64,000 nt of DNA. Origin: Streptococcus australis. GTDB taxonomy: Bacteria; Bacillota; Bacilli; Lactobacillales; Streptococcaceae. The notes under the pieces were generated by a model that saw only the letters and a program-made list of their open reading frames with translations, made no database searches and was not told where the DNA came from. Location: assembly GCF_901543175.1 (NCBI RefSeq), contig NZ_LR594040.1, positions 1,864,638-1,928,637 on the forward strand, in the 5' to 3' direction. Shown here piece after piece: positions 10,933-20,233 of this stretch. Every line of letters starts with the position of its first letter. The first letter of the stretch is position 1. Both the position numbers and the translations under genes were made by a program.

Positions 10933-11616
10933 TTATTGAATCAAGGCAACGCTTGAAACTTTACCATCCGCACCTGCTGTAATTTGGATGATTTTTCCTC
11001 CACCGATTTTGGCATTATACTTGCCATCATCAAGAGTGTAAGAGTAGCCTCTGATAGAATAGTTTTCTTTCTTTCCATCTGCAGTTTCTACTATAAATTG
11101 GCCCCCTGATGAAACCGTAATGGTTTCGCCATTCGCTCCCTTCCAGTTGCCTGCTGCAGCTGAGAAGTCACCATCCACCATGGTTAAAACTCCCTTGTAG
11201 CGTTTGTTGTGTTCTGCTTGCTTGTCTTGAAGTTTGCGGTCAGTTGTTGGATCATAGTTTGACTGGTTAGACTGGGCTTGAGAACCTTGCTGAGTTGATG
11301 GAGCCTGAGAAGGGGCTGGTTGACTAGGAGTTGCTTGTTCTTGTCTTGATTCAGGTGCTGGTTTCGCTTGTGACTGATCTGGCGTTGTAGAAGACTGACC
11401 TGAAGATGCTTGAGATTTTTCAGATGAAGCTGAGCTTGAAGATTTTTGAGTCTTGCTTTCTTTGTTAGAAGAAGCTGCTTTGGAACTTGATGATTGGCTT
11501 GTCTTTGCAGAGCTGCTGGTTTGAGTGGTTTCGTTTTTATTTCCACAAGCTCCCAGTAGCAAGGTAGAAGCCAATACAGTCGCTGCCATCAATTTAATAT
11601 AGGTTTTCTTTTTCAT
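10933..11616 (-). CDS. Ser/Gln-rich lipoprotein with C-terminal DUF6287-like domain
   Basis: A 227-residue surface lipoprotein. I chose the ATG at 11616 because AAAGGAG lies 7 bases before it; a longer frame starts at 11637 without one. Lipobox LLGAC is at about residues 18-22, followed by a low-complexity Ser/Gln/Pro linker to about residue 135. A globular C-terminal domain follows (YKGVLTMVDGDFSAAAGNWKG to the end) that resembles DUF6287 repeats of other streptococcal lipoproteins. Function is unknown. Its promoter overlaps WalR-like hexamers, hinting at cell-wall stress control. Confidence 0.8.
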   Translation of the reverse strand: MKKKTYIKLMAATVLASTLLLGACGNKNETTQTSSSAKTSQSSSSKAASSNKESKTQKSSSSASSEKSQASSGQSSTTPDQSQAKPAPESRQEQATPSQPAPSQAPSTQQGSQAQSNQSNYDPTTDRKLQDKQAEHNKRYKGVLTMVDGDFSAAAGNWKGANGETITVSSGGQFIVETADGKKENYSIRGYSYTLDDGKYNAKIGGGKIIQITAGADGKVSSVALIQ

Positions 11617-11629
11617 TTTTCTACTCCTT

Positions 11630-11699
11630 TGTAACATTTTTGAAATGTTAAGAAATCTTTTTGTAACATAATTGTAACATTAGACCTTGAATCTGTCAA
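11630..11699 (-). promoter_or_regulatory. Lipoprotein promoter overlapped by WalR-like hexamers
   Basis: Minus-strand -35 TTGACA (11694-11699) and -10 TACAAT (11671-11676) have a 17-base spacer. On the plus strand TGTWAH hexamers occur at 11630, 11646, 11662 and 11673. The last two form an exact TGTAAC-N5-TGTAAC WalR box that overlaps the -10. The remainder of 11700-11886 shows no gene. Confidence 0.55.
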
Positions 11700-11886
11700 C
11701 TATTTAGAGAAACTATTTTAAAAAATTTCTCTCTACTATCTCTATTCGTAATCGAAACGAAAAAATAGAAAATTTCTTAGATTAAGTCCTATTTTTTACA
11801 TCATCCTTGCGTAATCGCTTGCATCGTCTTGGATAAAGGGCTACAGTACTATTGAAATAAGATAAAAACATCTAATAATTGGAAAA

Positions 11887-11921
11887 TAAAGAGGTCGGGA
11901 ACTTTGTCCCGACCTCGCTTT
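11887..11921 (-). terminator. Terminator of the NAD-salvage operon
   Basis: A 10-bp GC-rich stem GAGGTCGGGA (11891-11900) pairs with TCCCGACCTC (11907-11916), followed on the minus strand by TTTATTTT. Confidence 0.85.
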
Positions 11922-12695
11922 TTATTTCAATCGATAGGTTTTTCTTGGTTTCTTTTTAGGAACTCGTTTGAGTCCGACTTCTTCTACATATTCGCCGTAT
12001 TTTACGAGAAAGTTATTGCTGACAATTGGGCGACCGGGGTTGATGAGATTGACCAGTTCAGTCCCTTCATAGACGGTGAACTCCTCCTCCAGCAGATAAA
12101 GGAAGGTAGGATTCCAGTCAAGTCGCCCTTGGATTCGTTTGATAGATTCTTGGATAATGGCATAATGGTCAAAGGCGAAGGCTTGCTCGTCCAGCTCCAC
12201 TCCCTCTAGGAAACATTTGCCTGTCTGAAAGTCGACATCTACAAAAACGACATCCTTGGCATCGTCACCCGCCTGAACGAGGTCTAAGGCACGACTAGGC
12301 AGGTACACTAAGTGAGCAATGGTCACTGTCCAGCCCCGTGGATCACGCCCAGGGGTCGATACGGTCATCAATTGCTCGATTTTTTCCAAAGGTAGATCGA
12401 GATTGACTTCTTCTCTCACTTCGCGCTGACAGGCATGTGCAGCATCTTCTCCCTTATCCATAAAGCCTCCAACCAGAGCCAAACAGTTTTGATAAGGGTG
12501 AGCCTTGCGACGGATTAACAAGAGCTTGATTTTTCCTTCGACAAAGCAGTAGGCCACCATATCCACCGTCACACTTGGTTTTTCATATTGAGGGAGTTCC
12601 TGCTTGTAGTACCAGTCTAAAAACTCCTCCTGACTTGCATGAATTTCATAATATTCTTTTTCCGTCATCCCTGCTGGAATCTTCGTGTCTACCAT
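11922..12695 (-). CDS. Nudix-domain, NrtR-like transcription regulator or hydrolase
   Basis: A 257-residue protein with a Nudix domain at about residues 40-165, containing GFMDKGE-x7-REVREEVNL. This is a Nudix box in which the usual final Gly is Asn. A C-terminal region (about 170-250) is basic and resembles the winged-helix DNA-binding domain of NrtR regulators, which sense ADP-ribose and control NAD genes. It is last in an operon with pnuC and a NadR-type enzyme, one base after pnuC. That context favours an NAD-pathway regulator, but the largely intact Nudix box means hydrolysis of an NAD-related nucleotide is possible. Confidence 0.75.
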   Translation of the reverse strand: MVDTKIPAGMTEKEYYEIHASQEEFLDWYYKQELPQYEKPSVTVDMVAYCFVEGKIKLLLIRRKAHPYQNCLALVGGFMDKGEDAAHACQREVREEVNLDLPLEKIEQLMTVSTPGRDPRGWTVTIAHLVYLPSRALDLVQAGDDAKDVVFVDVDFQTGKCFLEGVELDEQAFAFDHYAIIQESIKRIQGRLDWNPTFLYLLEEEFTVYEGTELVNLINPGRPIVSNNFLVKYGEYVEEVGLKRVPKKKPRKTYRLK

Positions 12696-12696
12696 T

Positions 12697-13479
12697 TTAA
12701 GCCTCCTTTCGAACTGCTTTGGTCCATTGGTACCATCCCACTAGACTATTGAGTGTGTAAACCCAGTACATCCCTTGGATATGGATATTTTCACCCCACC
12801 AGAGGTAGATACTAAAGAGATTTGTTGCAATCCAGAAAATCCATTGCTCACGGTAAAGACGCGTCATCAAGAGCTGACCAACACCATTGGTCGCATCGGT
12901 AACACTATCACGGAAAGGGCGAGCACTATGGATACTTTGGTAAGCCAAGCCCATACCAATCCAAATGATAGCAGTCAAAGTCAAGTACTTGAGCCAATCA
13001 AGTACAGATAATTTCTTAGCTTCAAAGTGGAATTCTTCTGGTTTTCCTTGGTCATTGATACGATTGGACAGCCAAGCATAGAGACCAATCGGCTGCATGA
13101 CAAAGAAGTAAACAGTCGTCAAAACTTCTCCGTAAAAAGTCGCATTCATGGCCAAAATCAAATAGATAGCTGAGTTAATAGCCCCAAAGAGATAATTGCT
13201 TGCACGCCCTTCTGCTACCAAGATGACACAGACAATCCCAGTCCAAGATGCAAACAAGCTCAGCAAGTCATGGCTTTCTGTATTTTGTGTAAACTCTAAG
13301 ATCAAAGGAACACTTGACAAGGCGATGAGATACAACCACTGCAAAAGGCTACGACCGACAAAGAGATCTTTCCAGAGCAAACGCATGGTTCCTGCAAAAC
13401 CGATCTTACGGGCTTCTGCATGGACATTTTTAAAGTTTTCGATAAATTGTGTGATTTTTTTAGTTACTGTTTTCATCAT
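12697..13479 (-). CDS. pnuC: Nicotinamide riboside transporter PnuC
   Basis: A 260-residue membrane protein of the PnuC family, with about seven hydrophobic segments and the motif WxGxVCVILVAEGRASNYLFG. It brings in nicotinamide riboside, which the adjacent NadR-type kinase traps by phosphorylation. The C-terminal WWGENIHIQGMYWVYTLNSLVGWYQW is a PnuC hallmark. Tandem ATGs (13477-13479, 13474-13476) follow AGGAG, so the start is uncertain by one codon. It lies 6 bases after the nadR-like gene. Confidence 0.92.
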   Translation of the reverse strand: MMKTVTKKITQFIENFKNVHAEARKIGFAGTMRLLWKDLFVGRSLLQWLYLIALSSVPLILEFTQNTESHDLLSLFASWTGIVCVILVAEGRASNYLFGAINSAIYLILAMNATFYGEVLTTVYFFVMQPIGLYAWLSNRINDQGKPEEFHFEAKKLSVLDWLKYLTLTAIIWIGMGLAYQSIHSARPFRDSVTDATNGVGQLLMTRLYREQWIFWIATNLFSIYLWWGENIHIQGMYWVYTLNSLVGWYQWTKAVRKEA

Positions 13480-13485
13480 TTTCTC

Positions 13486-14544
13486 CTAATCTGCTTGGTA
13501 AATGGCATCAATAGCCACTTTGGCTGCTTCATAATTTCCTAGGTAATCCTCAGCAAGATAAACTAGTGGAATGGTGGTTAAATATCGCTCTCTCATCTGG
13601 TCCAAATGCTGGGAAAAACTGTGACGAATATGGTCTTCTGCCATGGTCATATCTCTAAACCCGTCATTGACATAGGAGCCTACAGGTTGCACAAAGAGAA
13701 TCAAGTCCCATTTTTCCTTAGCCAAGATCGAAACAAAGAGATTGTCAAAGGTTTCTCCTGATAAGTCCTCTTGATCCTCAGCCTCCATGTAGTAGTCATA
13801 ATAACCCTTGGTTACCAAGGAGTTGGTATCAGCTATCACTAGGCCTCGATTGGCATTGCTATCAATTAATTTTGAGGTCTGGTCATACTGTCCCAACAGG
13901 AGATAATAGTAATCCTTTGGAGTCAATTCATCGTCGCGGACATTGTTTTTGATCTGGTACTCACGCGCGTATTCCAGACTAACGGGCACATCGTAATACC
14001 TTGCCAAATCCTTTGCTAAAGTGGTCTTCCCATTGCTGGCACTTCCCATAATCAACACTTTCTTTGTAAACTGACGACGGAAGGGTTGAGCGATGTATTT
14101 CCAATATTTGCTTGGATTTTCTCGAATCATAGTCGCTGAGATACCAAACTTTCTTTCTTGCAAGACAGTCTCAAAGCCACGTTTAGCTAATTCTTGCTGA
14201 TAGCCTGCTTCTCCTACAAAGAAGATTAGTTCTTGCTGGTTTTCATCATAGGAAATCTCCGCTAACATCTGGTCCAACCACTCCTGCCAGCCCATAGGGT
14301 AACGGGGAAGGTTGGTCTCATCCAGCTTGCAGACAGAGGTCAAATCGTCATCACGAAAAGCCTCTCGGATATAGCGAAATCGTTTTTGAAGACTTAAACC
14401 TACCTGCTCACCTCGGTCTCCCTCGTAGCCTGAAACGACTACCCAGACCTGATCACACTGACGCTTTGCTCGCTGGATTAAATCGATATGCCCCTGATGG
14501 AGAGGGGCAAAGGTCCCAAATACTACTGCTATTTTCTTTTTCAT
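13486..14544 (-). CDS. nadR: Bifunctional NMN adenylyltransferase / ribosylnicotinamide kinase (NadR-type)
   Basis: A 352-residue two-domain enzyme. The N-terminal nucleotidyltransferase domain has FGTFAPLHQGHIDLI (HxGH motif, residues 17-20) and ISATMIR. The C-terminal P-loop domain has GSASNGKTT, for phosphorylating nicotinamide riboside. It lacks the N-terminal helix-turn-helix of the enterobacterial NadR repressor, so it is probably enzymatic only. With PnuC it makes NAD from imported riboside. It is first in the operon, behind a strong promoter with tandem repeats. Confidence 0.9.
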   Translation of the reverse strand: MKKKIAVVFGTFAPLHQGHIDLIQRAKRQCDQVWVVVSGYEGDRGEQVGLSLQKRFRYIREAFRDDDLTSVCKLDETNLPRYPMGWQEWLDQMLAEISYDENQQELIFFVGEAGYQQELAKRGFETVLQERKFGISATMIRENPSKYWKYIAQPFRRQFTKKVLIMGSASNGKTTLAKDLARYYDVPVSLEYAREYQIKNNVRDDELTPKDYYYLLLGQYDQTSKLIDSNANRGLVIADTNSLVTKGYYDYYMEAEDQEDLSGETFDNLFVSILAKEKWDLILFVQPVGSYVNDGFRDMTMAEDHIRHSFSQHLDQMRERYLTTIPLVYLAEDYLGNYEAAKVAIDAIYQAD

Positions 14545-14568
14545 ACACGCTTTCTTTTTTATAATTTT

Positions 14569-14630
14569 CTATATTTTTGTTTTTCTATGTTTTTATTATA
14601 TACTATATTTTTGTGTTGTCAATAGTTTTT
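14569..14630 (-). promoter_or_regulatory. NAD-salvage operon promoter with tandem AT-rich repeats
   Basis: Minus-strand -35 TTGACA (14617-14622) and -10 TATAAT (14595-14600) are 16 bases apart. On the plus strand CTATATTTTTGT recurs exactly at 14569 and 14603. Related copies CTATGTTTTTAT (14585) and CAATAGTTTTTAT (14620) give a spacing of about 16-18 bases. They span the spacer, -10 and start region, as operators would. Confidence 0.6.
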
Positions 14631-14652
14631 ATTATTTTTTATAAAAAGGTTC

Positions 14653-14684
14653 CAAAAAAAGAATCAGGATTGCTCCTGACTCTC
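14653..14684 (-). terminator. Terminator of ctsR-clpC
   Basis: Stem GAATCAGGA (14661-14669) pairs with TCCTGACTC (14674-14682), followed on the minus strand by a run of seven T. Confidence 0.8.
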
Positions 14685-14689
14685 CATTT

Positions 14690-17122
14690 TTAAGAAATAT
14701 CAAATTTTAATTGACCAGCTTTGACACCAATCTTGAGAGTCTTACCTGCTACCAGTTCTCCCTTGAGAAGGAGTTCTGCTAACTTGTCTTCCACCTCTGT
14801 TTGCAGTGTTCTGCGAAGTGGGCGGGCTCCCATTTCTGGATTGTAACCGTGACTAGCTAGCAACTTCAGTGCCGAAGTCTGCAGTTTCAAGTCGATGCCT
14901 TTCTCTGCTAAGCTAGAAATTAATGGTTTAACCATGATCTTGACAATTTCCTGCATGTGGTCGCTATCCAAACTGTGGAAGACCACCTTTTCATCAATAC
15001 GGTTGATAAACTCTGGTCGATAAGCTTTTTTCAACTCTTCGAAGATTCGTTTTTCCATATTTTCCTGGTCAAAACGAATGTCCTTGGCCCCAAAACCAAC
15101 TGTCTTATCATCGCGAAGAGCCGTCGCACCAAGGTTTGATGTCATGATGATAATAGTATTTGAAAAGTCAACCTTGCGCCCCTTGCTATCTGTCAAGACA
15201 CCGTCGTCCAAGACTTGCAAGAGGACATTAAAGATGTCTGGGTGGGCCTTCTCGACCTCATCAAAGAGAAGAACGGAGTATGGTTTGTTGCGAACCTTCT
15301 CAGTCAACTCCCCACCTTCTTCGTAGCCCACATAACCCGGAGGCGCTCCGTTGAGACGGCTGGCTGCAAATTTCTCCATATACTCACTCATATCAAAGCG
15401 GATAAGGGCTGATTCGTCATCAAAGAGAACTTCTGCCAAAGCCTTGGCCAATTCGGTCTTACCGACACCCGTTGGTCCCAGGAACATAAAGGAACCAATC
15501 GGACGTTTGTGACTGCGAATACCTGACTGGTTACGACGAATCGCACGGCTAATACTTGAAACAGCTTGATCTTGACCGATGACACGTTTGTGGAGTTCTG
15601 CTTCCAAGTTCAGATATTTCTTAGCATCTGTTTGCGTCAGTTTTTGGACTGGGATACCTGACAAGCGGCTCAAGGTGGTCAAAATATCAGATTCTGTCAC
15701 CAAGTCTTTATAGACAGGCAATTCTTGTTCTTTTGCGATTAGCTGACCTGCTTGTTTCCACTTACCATCCATCAAGGCCTTGTCAGCTGGACTCAAGTCG
15801 GATTCGTCTGCTTTCACATGCTTTGCCTTATTTTGCACTGTTGCCGCTGCTTCGTCCAAGAGATCGATAGCAGAGTCTGGCAAGTGACGACTAGTCAAGT
15901 AACGATGAGCCATCTTGACAGCTGTTTCAACCGCTTCATCTGTGATTTGCACACGGTGATGTTTCTCATAAGTCGCCTTCAAACCCTGTAAAATAATCAT
16001 ACTGTCGGTCACGCTTGGCTCTTCAATCGTCACTTTGGCAAAACGACGAGAAAGGGCCGCATCTTTTTCGATGTGCTTTTGGTATTCTTCCTGAGTGGTT
16101 GCACCAACAGTTCTCAAAGTTCCACGAGCCAAGGCTGGCTTCAAGATATTGGCTGCATCCAGAGTCGAGTCAATACCGCTACCAGAACCCATGATGGTGT
16201 GGAGTTCATCGATAAAGAGGATTACTTTGCCATCTTCCTCAATATCCTTGATGATATTGTTCATGCGCTCTTCAAAGTCACCACGAAATCGTGTTCCCGC
16301 AACGACATTCATCAAATCAAGTTCTAGAACACGCATCTTTGCCATTTCCGTAGGTACATCCCCACTAGCAATACGCTGGGCAAGGCCAAGGGCCAGAGCT
16401 GTTTTCCCGACACCAGCATCTCCAACCAAGACCGGATTGTTTTTGGTCTTTCGACTCAAAATCTGAATCATACGTGAGATTTCCTTGTCACGACCGATAA
16501 CTGGCTCTAACTTGCCAGAGCGCGCTTGCTCCGTCAGGTCATGCGTGTAGTCCTCTAGACCACCACTTGGATTCTGTGGCATGCCCATCATATTGGCCAT
16601 GGAATTTTGCTTATCAGAAACCGTGCGATGACGTTGACGCAAAGCCTTGAGGTCTTCACGAGTCCAACCAGCACGTTCCTCTAAATTGCGACGAAGAGCA
16701 GCAATTCTGACCTGATCTTTCTGGTCTTCATAAGAAAAGCCTGCTCTCTCCAAGATGCGAGTTGCCAAGGCATTGCCGTCATGCAAAATCGCATAGAGGA
16801 CATGCTCTGTCCCTAGCACCTTTGCGTGGACCACTGAGGCCACATACTCTGCTTCTGCAAAGAGAACCTCCAAACGATGGGAAAAGGGCAATTCCGTAAA
16901 GGTTTCGTCTTGGCTATAGTCCGTTTCAGTCAGTTCTAAAGCAACCTCTTCTAAACGGTCCATCTCGTATGGGTAATCATTTAGAGTCGCACCTGCCACA
17001 CTGTAACTGTGATTGGACATGGCAATCAATAAATGCCAAGACTCTAGATATCGAGCTCCAAAATGGCTTGCAACCATGTAGGCACTTTCGATACATTCAT
17101 TCAATGCTTTTGAATAGTTCAT
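14690..17122 (-). CDS. clpC: ATP-dependent Clp protease ATP-binding subunit ClpC
   Basis: An 810-residue Hsp100 unfoldase that feeds substrates to ClpP and takes part in stress proteolysis. Two N-terminal Clp repeats (about 1-145) precede AAA+ domain 1 (Walker [11 protein letters not shown] at about 233), a middle segment near 430, and AAA+ domain 2 ([10 protein letters not shown] at about 545, sensor and arginine-finger regions following). It begins one base after ctsR ends, so the two are co-expressed and repressed by CtsR. Confidence 0.95.
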   Translation of the reverse strand: MNYSKALNECIESAYMVASHFGARYLESWHLLIAMSNHSYSVAGATLNDYPYEMDRLEEVALELTETDYSQDETFTELPFSHRLEVLFAEAEYVASVVHAKVLGTEHVLYAILHDGNALATRILERAGFSYEDQKDQVRIAALRRNLEERAGWTREDLKALRQRHRTVSDKQNSMANMMGMPQNPSGGLEDYTHDLTEQARSGKLEPVIGRDKEISRMIQILSRKTKNNPVLVGDAGVGKTALALGLAQRIASGDVPTEMAKMRVLELDLMNVVAGTRFRGDFEERMNNIIKDIEEDGKVILFIDELHTIMGSGSGIDSTLDAANILKPALARGTLRTVGATTQEEYQKHIEKDAALSRRFAKVTIEEPSVTDSMIILQGLKATYEKHHRVQITDEAVETAVKMAHRYLTSRHLPDSAIDLLDEAAATVQNKAKHVKADESDLSPADKALMDGKWKQAGQLIAKEQELPVYKDLVTESDILTTLSRLSGIPVQKLTQTDAKKYLNLEAELHKRVIGQDQAVSSISRAIRRNQSGIRSHKRPIGSFMFLGPTGVGKTELAKALAEVLFDDESALIRFDMSEYMEKFAASRLNGAPPGYVGYEEGGELTEKVRNKPYSVLLFDEVEKAHPDIFNVLLQVLDDGVLTDSKGRKVDFSNTIIIMTSNLGATALRDDKTVGFGAKDIRFDQENMEKRIFEELKKAYRPEFINRIDEKVVFHSLDSDHMQEIVKIMVKPLISSLAEKGIDLKLQTSALKLLASHGYNPEMGARPLRRTLQTEVEDKLAELLLKGELVAGKTLKIGVKAGQLKFDIS

Positions 17123-17123
17123 C

Positions 17124-17582
17124 TTACTTCTCTTTTCTATCTACCTCTTGTAATAGCTGTCGGAGCATATTGGCACGGACAACTGAGGATTCTTCCCCTA
17201 GGACACGATCCGTTGCTACTGAAGTCAGCAAGGTCATCTCCTGCTTGGTCATCAAGTCCTGCTCAACCAAAAGCTGGAGAATATCTTCATAAATCTCCTG
17301 ACTAACTCGCTCACCAATCGAGTAAAGCAAATCGCGGAGCATCTCATGATGATTGGAAAACTCAATCCGGCCTATGCGAATGTAGCCTCCGCCACCCCGC
17401 TTGCTCTCAACCAAGTAACCTCTGCTTTCAGTAAAACGTGTCTTGATTACATAGTTGATCTGACTCGGCACAACCTGAAAGGTATCTGCCAACTGGCTCC
17501 GCTGCAATTCCACGATACCAGATTGGTCTAAAATTGCCTTGATATAGGCTTCGATATGATCTGATGTATTTTTAAATCTCAT
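17124..17582 (-). CDS. ctsR: Heat-shock repressor CtsR
   Basis: A 152-residue winged-helix repressor of class III heat-shock genes. The N-terminal DNA-binding region has the glycine-rich wing KRGGGGYIRIGRI (about residues 63-75), the thermosensing element in this family. The C-terminal half dimerises. It is first in the ctsR-clpC operon, downstream of a CtsR operator that fuses to the -10. Confidence 0.95.
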   Translation of the reverse strand: MRFKNTSDHIEAYIKAILDQSGIVELQRSQLADTFQVVPSQINYVIKTRFTESRGYLVESKRGGGGYIRIGRIEFSNHHEMLRDLLYSIGERVSQEIYEDILQLLVEQDLMTKQEMTLLTSVATDRVLGEESSVVRANMLRQLLQEVDRKEK

Positions 17583-17606
17583 AGTAAATCAAACTCCTTC
17601 TTTGAA

Positions 17607-17630
17607 CCTTGACTATCTTTGACTATTATA
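17607..17630 (-). promoter_or_regulatory. CtsR operator at the ctsR -10
   Basis: Minus-strand -10 TATAAT (17625-17630) is followed directly by AGTCAAAGATAGTCAAGG (17607-17624). This is the CtsR heptad repeat (RGTCAAA-N3-RGTCAAR) expected for autorepression. Confidence 0.85.
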
Positions 17631-17651
17631 CCGAAATTTTTGATTTTTTTA

Positions 17652-17694
17652 AAGGAAAAGGGAGCAAGTAAAGAATAATCTTCACCAACTCCCT
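17652..17694 (-). terminator. Probable terminator of the thiamine-precursor transporter operon
   Basis: GGGAG/CTCCC outer pairs (17660-17664, 17689-17693) with inner GTGAAG/CTTTAC, then TTTTCC on the minus strand. It is an imperfect stem. Confidence 0.5.
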
Positions 17695-17700
17695 ATTTTT

Positions 17701-18429
17701 CTAAGTATTTAATCCCAATTCCGCCAAGATTTGACGCTTATAGGCAATTTTTTGGACTTCCTTGTCTTCGCTCTGGGACCAATCTAGTTTAACTTCAGAA
17801 ACAATCTGTCCAGGCCGATTTTTTAGAATATAGATGCGGTCACTGAGGTTGAGGGCCTCCTCGATACTGTGTGTGATGATGAGTGTCGTCAGCTCTAGTT
17901 GCTTGTGAATCTCCAGATACCAAGCGTGAAGTTCCATCTTGGTCATCTCATCCAAGGCACTAAAGGCCTCGTCTAAGAGAAAGAGTTTGTGCCCGAAAAG
18001 GTAGGTGCGGAGTAAGGCCACACGCTGACGCATCCCTCCACTGAGTTCGTGAGGATACTTGTCCCTTACAGCTGTCAACTGGAAGGTCGCAAGAATTTCA
18101 TCCGCTCGGGCAATGGCTTCTGCCTTATCAACCTTTTGAATCAAGAGGGGCAGGATAATATTGCCAAGGACTGTCTTATGCTCCAAGAGGAGATCCTTTT
18201 GTAACATATAACTCACGCGACCTTTGGGATTTTCCTCGCCGTCAAGGACAATTCTTCCCGACTGGACCTCTAAAATCCCTGCGATTAGATTAAAGAGGGT
18301 GGTTTTGCCTACACCACTAGGACCTAGGATAGAAACCACTTCACCCGAAGTCACCTGCAGGTTAATATCCTCTAAAATCTTATCATCGTCGTAGGCATAG
18401 CTTACGTGTTCTAGTCTAATTTCTGTCAT
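17701..18429 (-). CDS. Thiamine-precursor ABC transporter ATPase (ThiZ-like)
   Basis: A 242-residue ATPase of the nitrate/sulfonate/taurine/HMP class. Visible are Walker A GPSGVGKTTL (about 36-45), signature LSGGMRQR, Walker B LFLLDEAFSALD and the switch His in ITHS. It shares one base with the preceding substrate-binding gene. Its position behind a TPP riboswitch and a thiamine-binding-fold gene makes a pyrimidine precursor of thiamine the likely cargo. The exact substrate is inferred. Confidence 0.85.
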   Translation of the reverse strand: MTEIRLEHVSYAYDDDKILEDINLQVTSGEVVSILGPSGVGKTTLFNLIAGILEVQSGRIVLDGEENPKGRVSYMLQKDLLLEHKTVLGNIILPLLIQKVDKAEAIARADEILATFQLTAVRDKYPHELSGGMRQRVALLRTYLFGHKLFLLDEAFSALDEMTKMELHAWYLEIHKQLELTTLIITHSIEEALNLSDRIYILKNRPGQIVSEVKLDWSQSEDKEVQKIAYKRQILAELGLNT

Positions 18430-19442
18430 TATTTTACAAATTCGTTAGTGAAGCCTTTGTCAGTCAAGTCTTCTTTGAGGATACCATTTTCTTTATCCCA
18501 TTTGTAGAAGGCATTCCAGCGAGTGGCGTCAAACTGTCCCCATTTTTCCTTGTCACTTGCATATTCTTTTGACAAGTATTTTTGAGATTCGATGACAAAG
18601 TCACGTTTTTCCTTAAGTTCAGGTGCATTCTTGATAAGAATATCCGCAGCTTCTTCTGGATGTTCCATGGCATATTGGTAGCCTTTTTTGATGGCTTGGA
18701 TGACTTTGCGAGCTTCTTCTTTGTTGTCTTTGAGATAGTCGTTGTTTGCGATGATGACTGGTGAGTAGTAGTCAAACTCCTTGACATAGTCTTTCAAGTA
18801 CATGAAGTTAGCGTCTACGCCTTGAGATTTGGCAAGAATACCATCCCAACCGTAGTATATCCAAGCAGTGTCAAAGACGCCATTGGCAATCGGTGTGATT
18901 GAGTTTGAGTCGTTGTTTGGTACTTTTTCGACCTTTTCAAAGTCTCCACCTTGAGATTCTACTAAGGTTTTCAACATAGCAAGCTCAGTCGGGTCATTCC
19001 AAGTTCCGTATTTCTTCCCAACCAAGTCCTTTGGACTGCTTACATTGTCAGATTTACGAGAGATGATTCCTGATGTATTGTGTTCTACGATAGCGGCAAC
19101 AGCAGTAATTCCTGCCCCTTTTTCCAATTTCTTAGCCATGTAGTCTTGGAAATACACTGCAAATGGTGCCTTGCCATTGATTACCAAGTCAGATGAGCTT
19201 TCTTCTGGTGGCAATTTCAAGTCAACATCCACTCCAGCTTCTTTGAAATAACCTTTTTCCTTGGCAACATAAAGCCCTGTGTGGTTGGTATTTGGGGTCC
19301 AGTCTAGGATAAAGTCAATTTTCTTAAGTTCTGCTTCTTTGTTGTCCTTAGAAGCAGTTCCTTGCCCACAGGCCACAAGCACGACAGCTACAAAAGCTGT
19401 TACAAGCGTTAAAAACACTTTCCATGTTTTCTTCATTTTCAT
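18429..19442 (-). CDS. Thiamine-precursor binding lipoprotein (ThiY/NMT1-like)
   Basis: A 337-residue periplasmic-binding-type lipoprotein. Signal peptide with lipobox LVAC (Cys near residue 25); then FILDWTPNTNHTGLYVAKEKGYFKEAGV, the signature start of NMT1/THI5-like proteins that bind hydroxymethylpyrimidine compounds. It captures substrate outside the cell for the adjacent permease and ATPase. The operon is under a TPP riboswitch. Confidence 0.9.
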   Translation of the reverse strand: MKMKKTWKVFLTLVTAFVAVVLVACGQGTASKDNKEAELKKIDFILDWTPNTNHTGLYVAKEKGYFKEAGVDVDLKLPPEESSSDLVINGKAPFAVYFQDYMAKKLEKGAGITAVAAIVEHNTSGIISRKSDNVSSPKDLVGKKYGTWNDPTELAMLKTLVESQGGDFEKVEKVPNNDSNSITPIANGVFDTAWIYYGWDGILAKSQGVDANFMYLKDYVKEFDYYSPVIIANNDYLKDNKEEARKVIQAIKKGYQYAMEHPEEAADILIKNAPELKEKRDFVIESQKYLSKEYASDKEKWGQFDATRWNAFYKWDKENGILKEDLTDKGFTNEFVK

Positions 19443-19474
19443 TTCCTCTTTTCTTTTTCTAAAACATCCTTATC

Positions 19475-20233
19475 TTAGGGACGTTTCCATTTAATAACAT
19501 ATTTTTCACTAACATCGACCAATTTCATACCCAAAAGGCTGATAATCGATACCAGAATAATAATAGCAAACATGGTATCATACTGAAACAGTTTTTTAGA
19601 CTGAATCATATAAACACCAAGACCTTCAAACCCTCCCAACCACTCAGATACCACGGTTGTGATAAAGGCGTAGGAGACACTGACCCTCAGACCTGCATAA
19701 AAGTAAGGCAGGCTAACCGGGATTTTAAAATGCCACAGGATTTGCCAAGGGTCTGCTCGCATCAGACTAAACAAGGTCAGCATATCCTTGTCACAATGTC
19801 TAAAACCGTCCAAGATACTAACAATGATAGGGAAGGTTGTCGTCAGAATAATCAAGACAATCTTGGGTAAAATCCCATAACCCAGCCACAAGACCAAAAT
19901 TGGGGCTATAGCAATGGTTGGAATGGTCTGGATAACCACCATCATAGGATAAATCAGGTCATTGAGCCAAGTCAAACTGTCCATAAGCACAGCCATGAGA
20001 CAGGCAATCAAGACTCCCAAGACTAGACCCAGTAAAGCCACTCTCAAGGTCGCCCAGCTATGGTACCAAAGAAATTCTCTGTCACGAACAAAGGCCTGGA
20101 GAATTTCAAGAGGGGTCGGCAGGATAAACTTGGGTAAAAGTTTGAATATTCCTGCTAACTGCCAGACCGACAAGACTCCTATAAAGCCCAAAAGACTAAT
20201 GTGTCGTCTCAGTATACTTTTCAAGTTTCTCAT
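19475..20233 (-). CDS. Thiamine-precursor ABC transporter permease (ThiX-like)
   Basis: A 252-residue permease of the SsuC/TauC/ThiX class with about six membrane spans and the EAA-type loop (SLMRADPWQILWHFKIPVSLPYFYAGLR). I chose the ATG at 20233; the codon before it is TTG. AGGAGAG upstream is about 13 bases away, so the start is moderately secure. Its start overlaps the end of the thiamine-binding-fold gene by about 38 bases, showing tight coupling. Confidence 0.85.
   Translation of the reverse strand: MRNLKSILRRHISLLGFIGVLSVWQLAGIFKLLPKFILPTPLEILQAFVRDREFLWYHSWATLRVALLGLVLGVLIACLMAVLMDSLTWLNDLIYPMMVVIQTIPTIAIAPILVLWLGYGILPKIVLIILTTTFPIIVSILDGFRHCDKDMLTLFSLMRADPWQILWHFKIPVSLPYFYAGLRVSVSYAFITTVVSEWLGGFEGLGVYMIQSKKLFQYDTMFAIIILVSIISLLGMKLVDVSEKYVIKWKRP

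Noticed and set aside
11700..11886. Possible small gene or RNA between the lipoprotein and NAD-salvage terminator
   Set aside because: I found no open frame with a ribosome-binding site and no hairpin beyond the terminator at 11887-11921.
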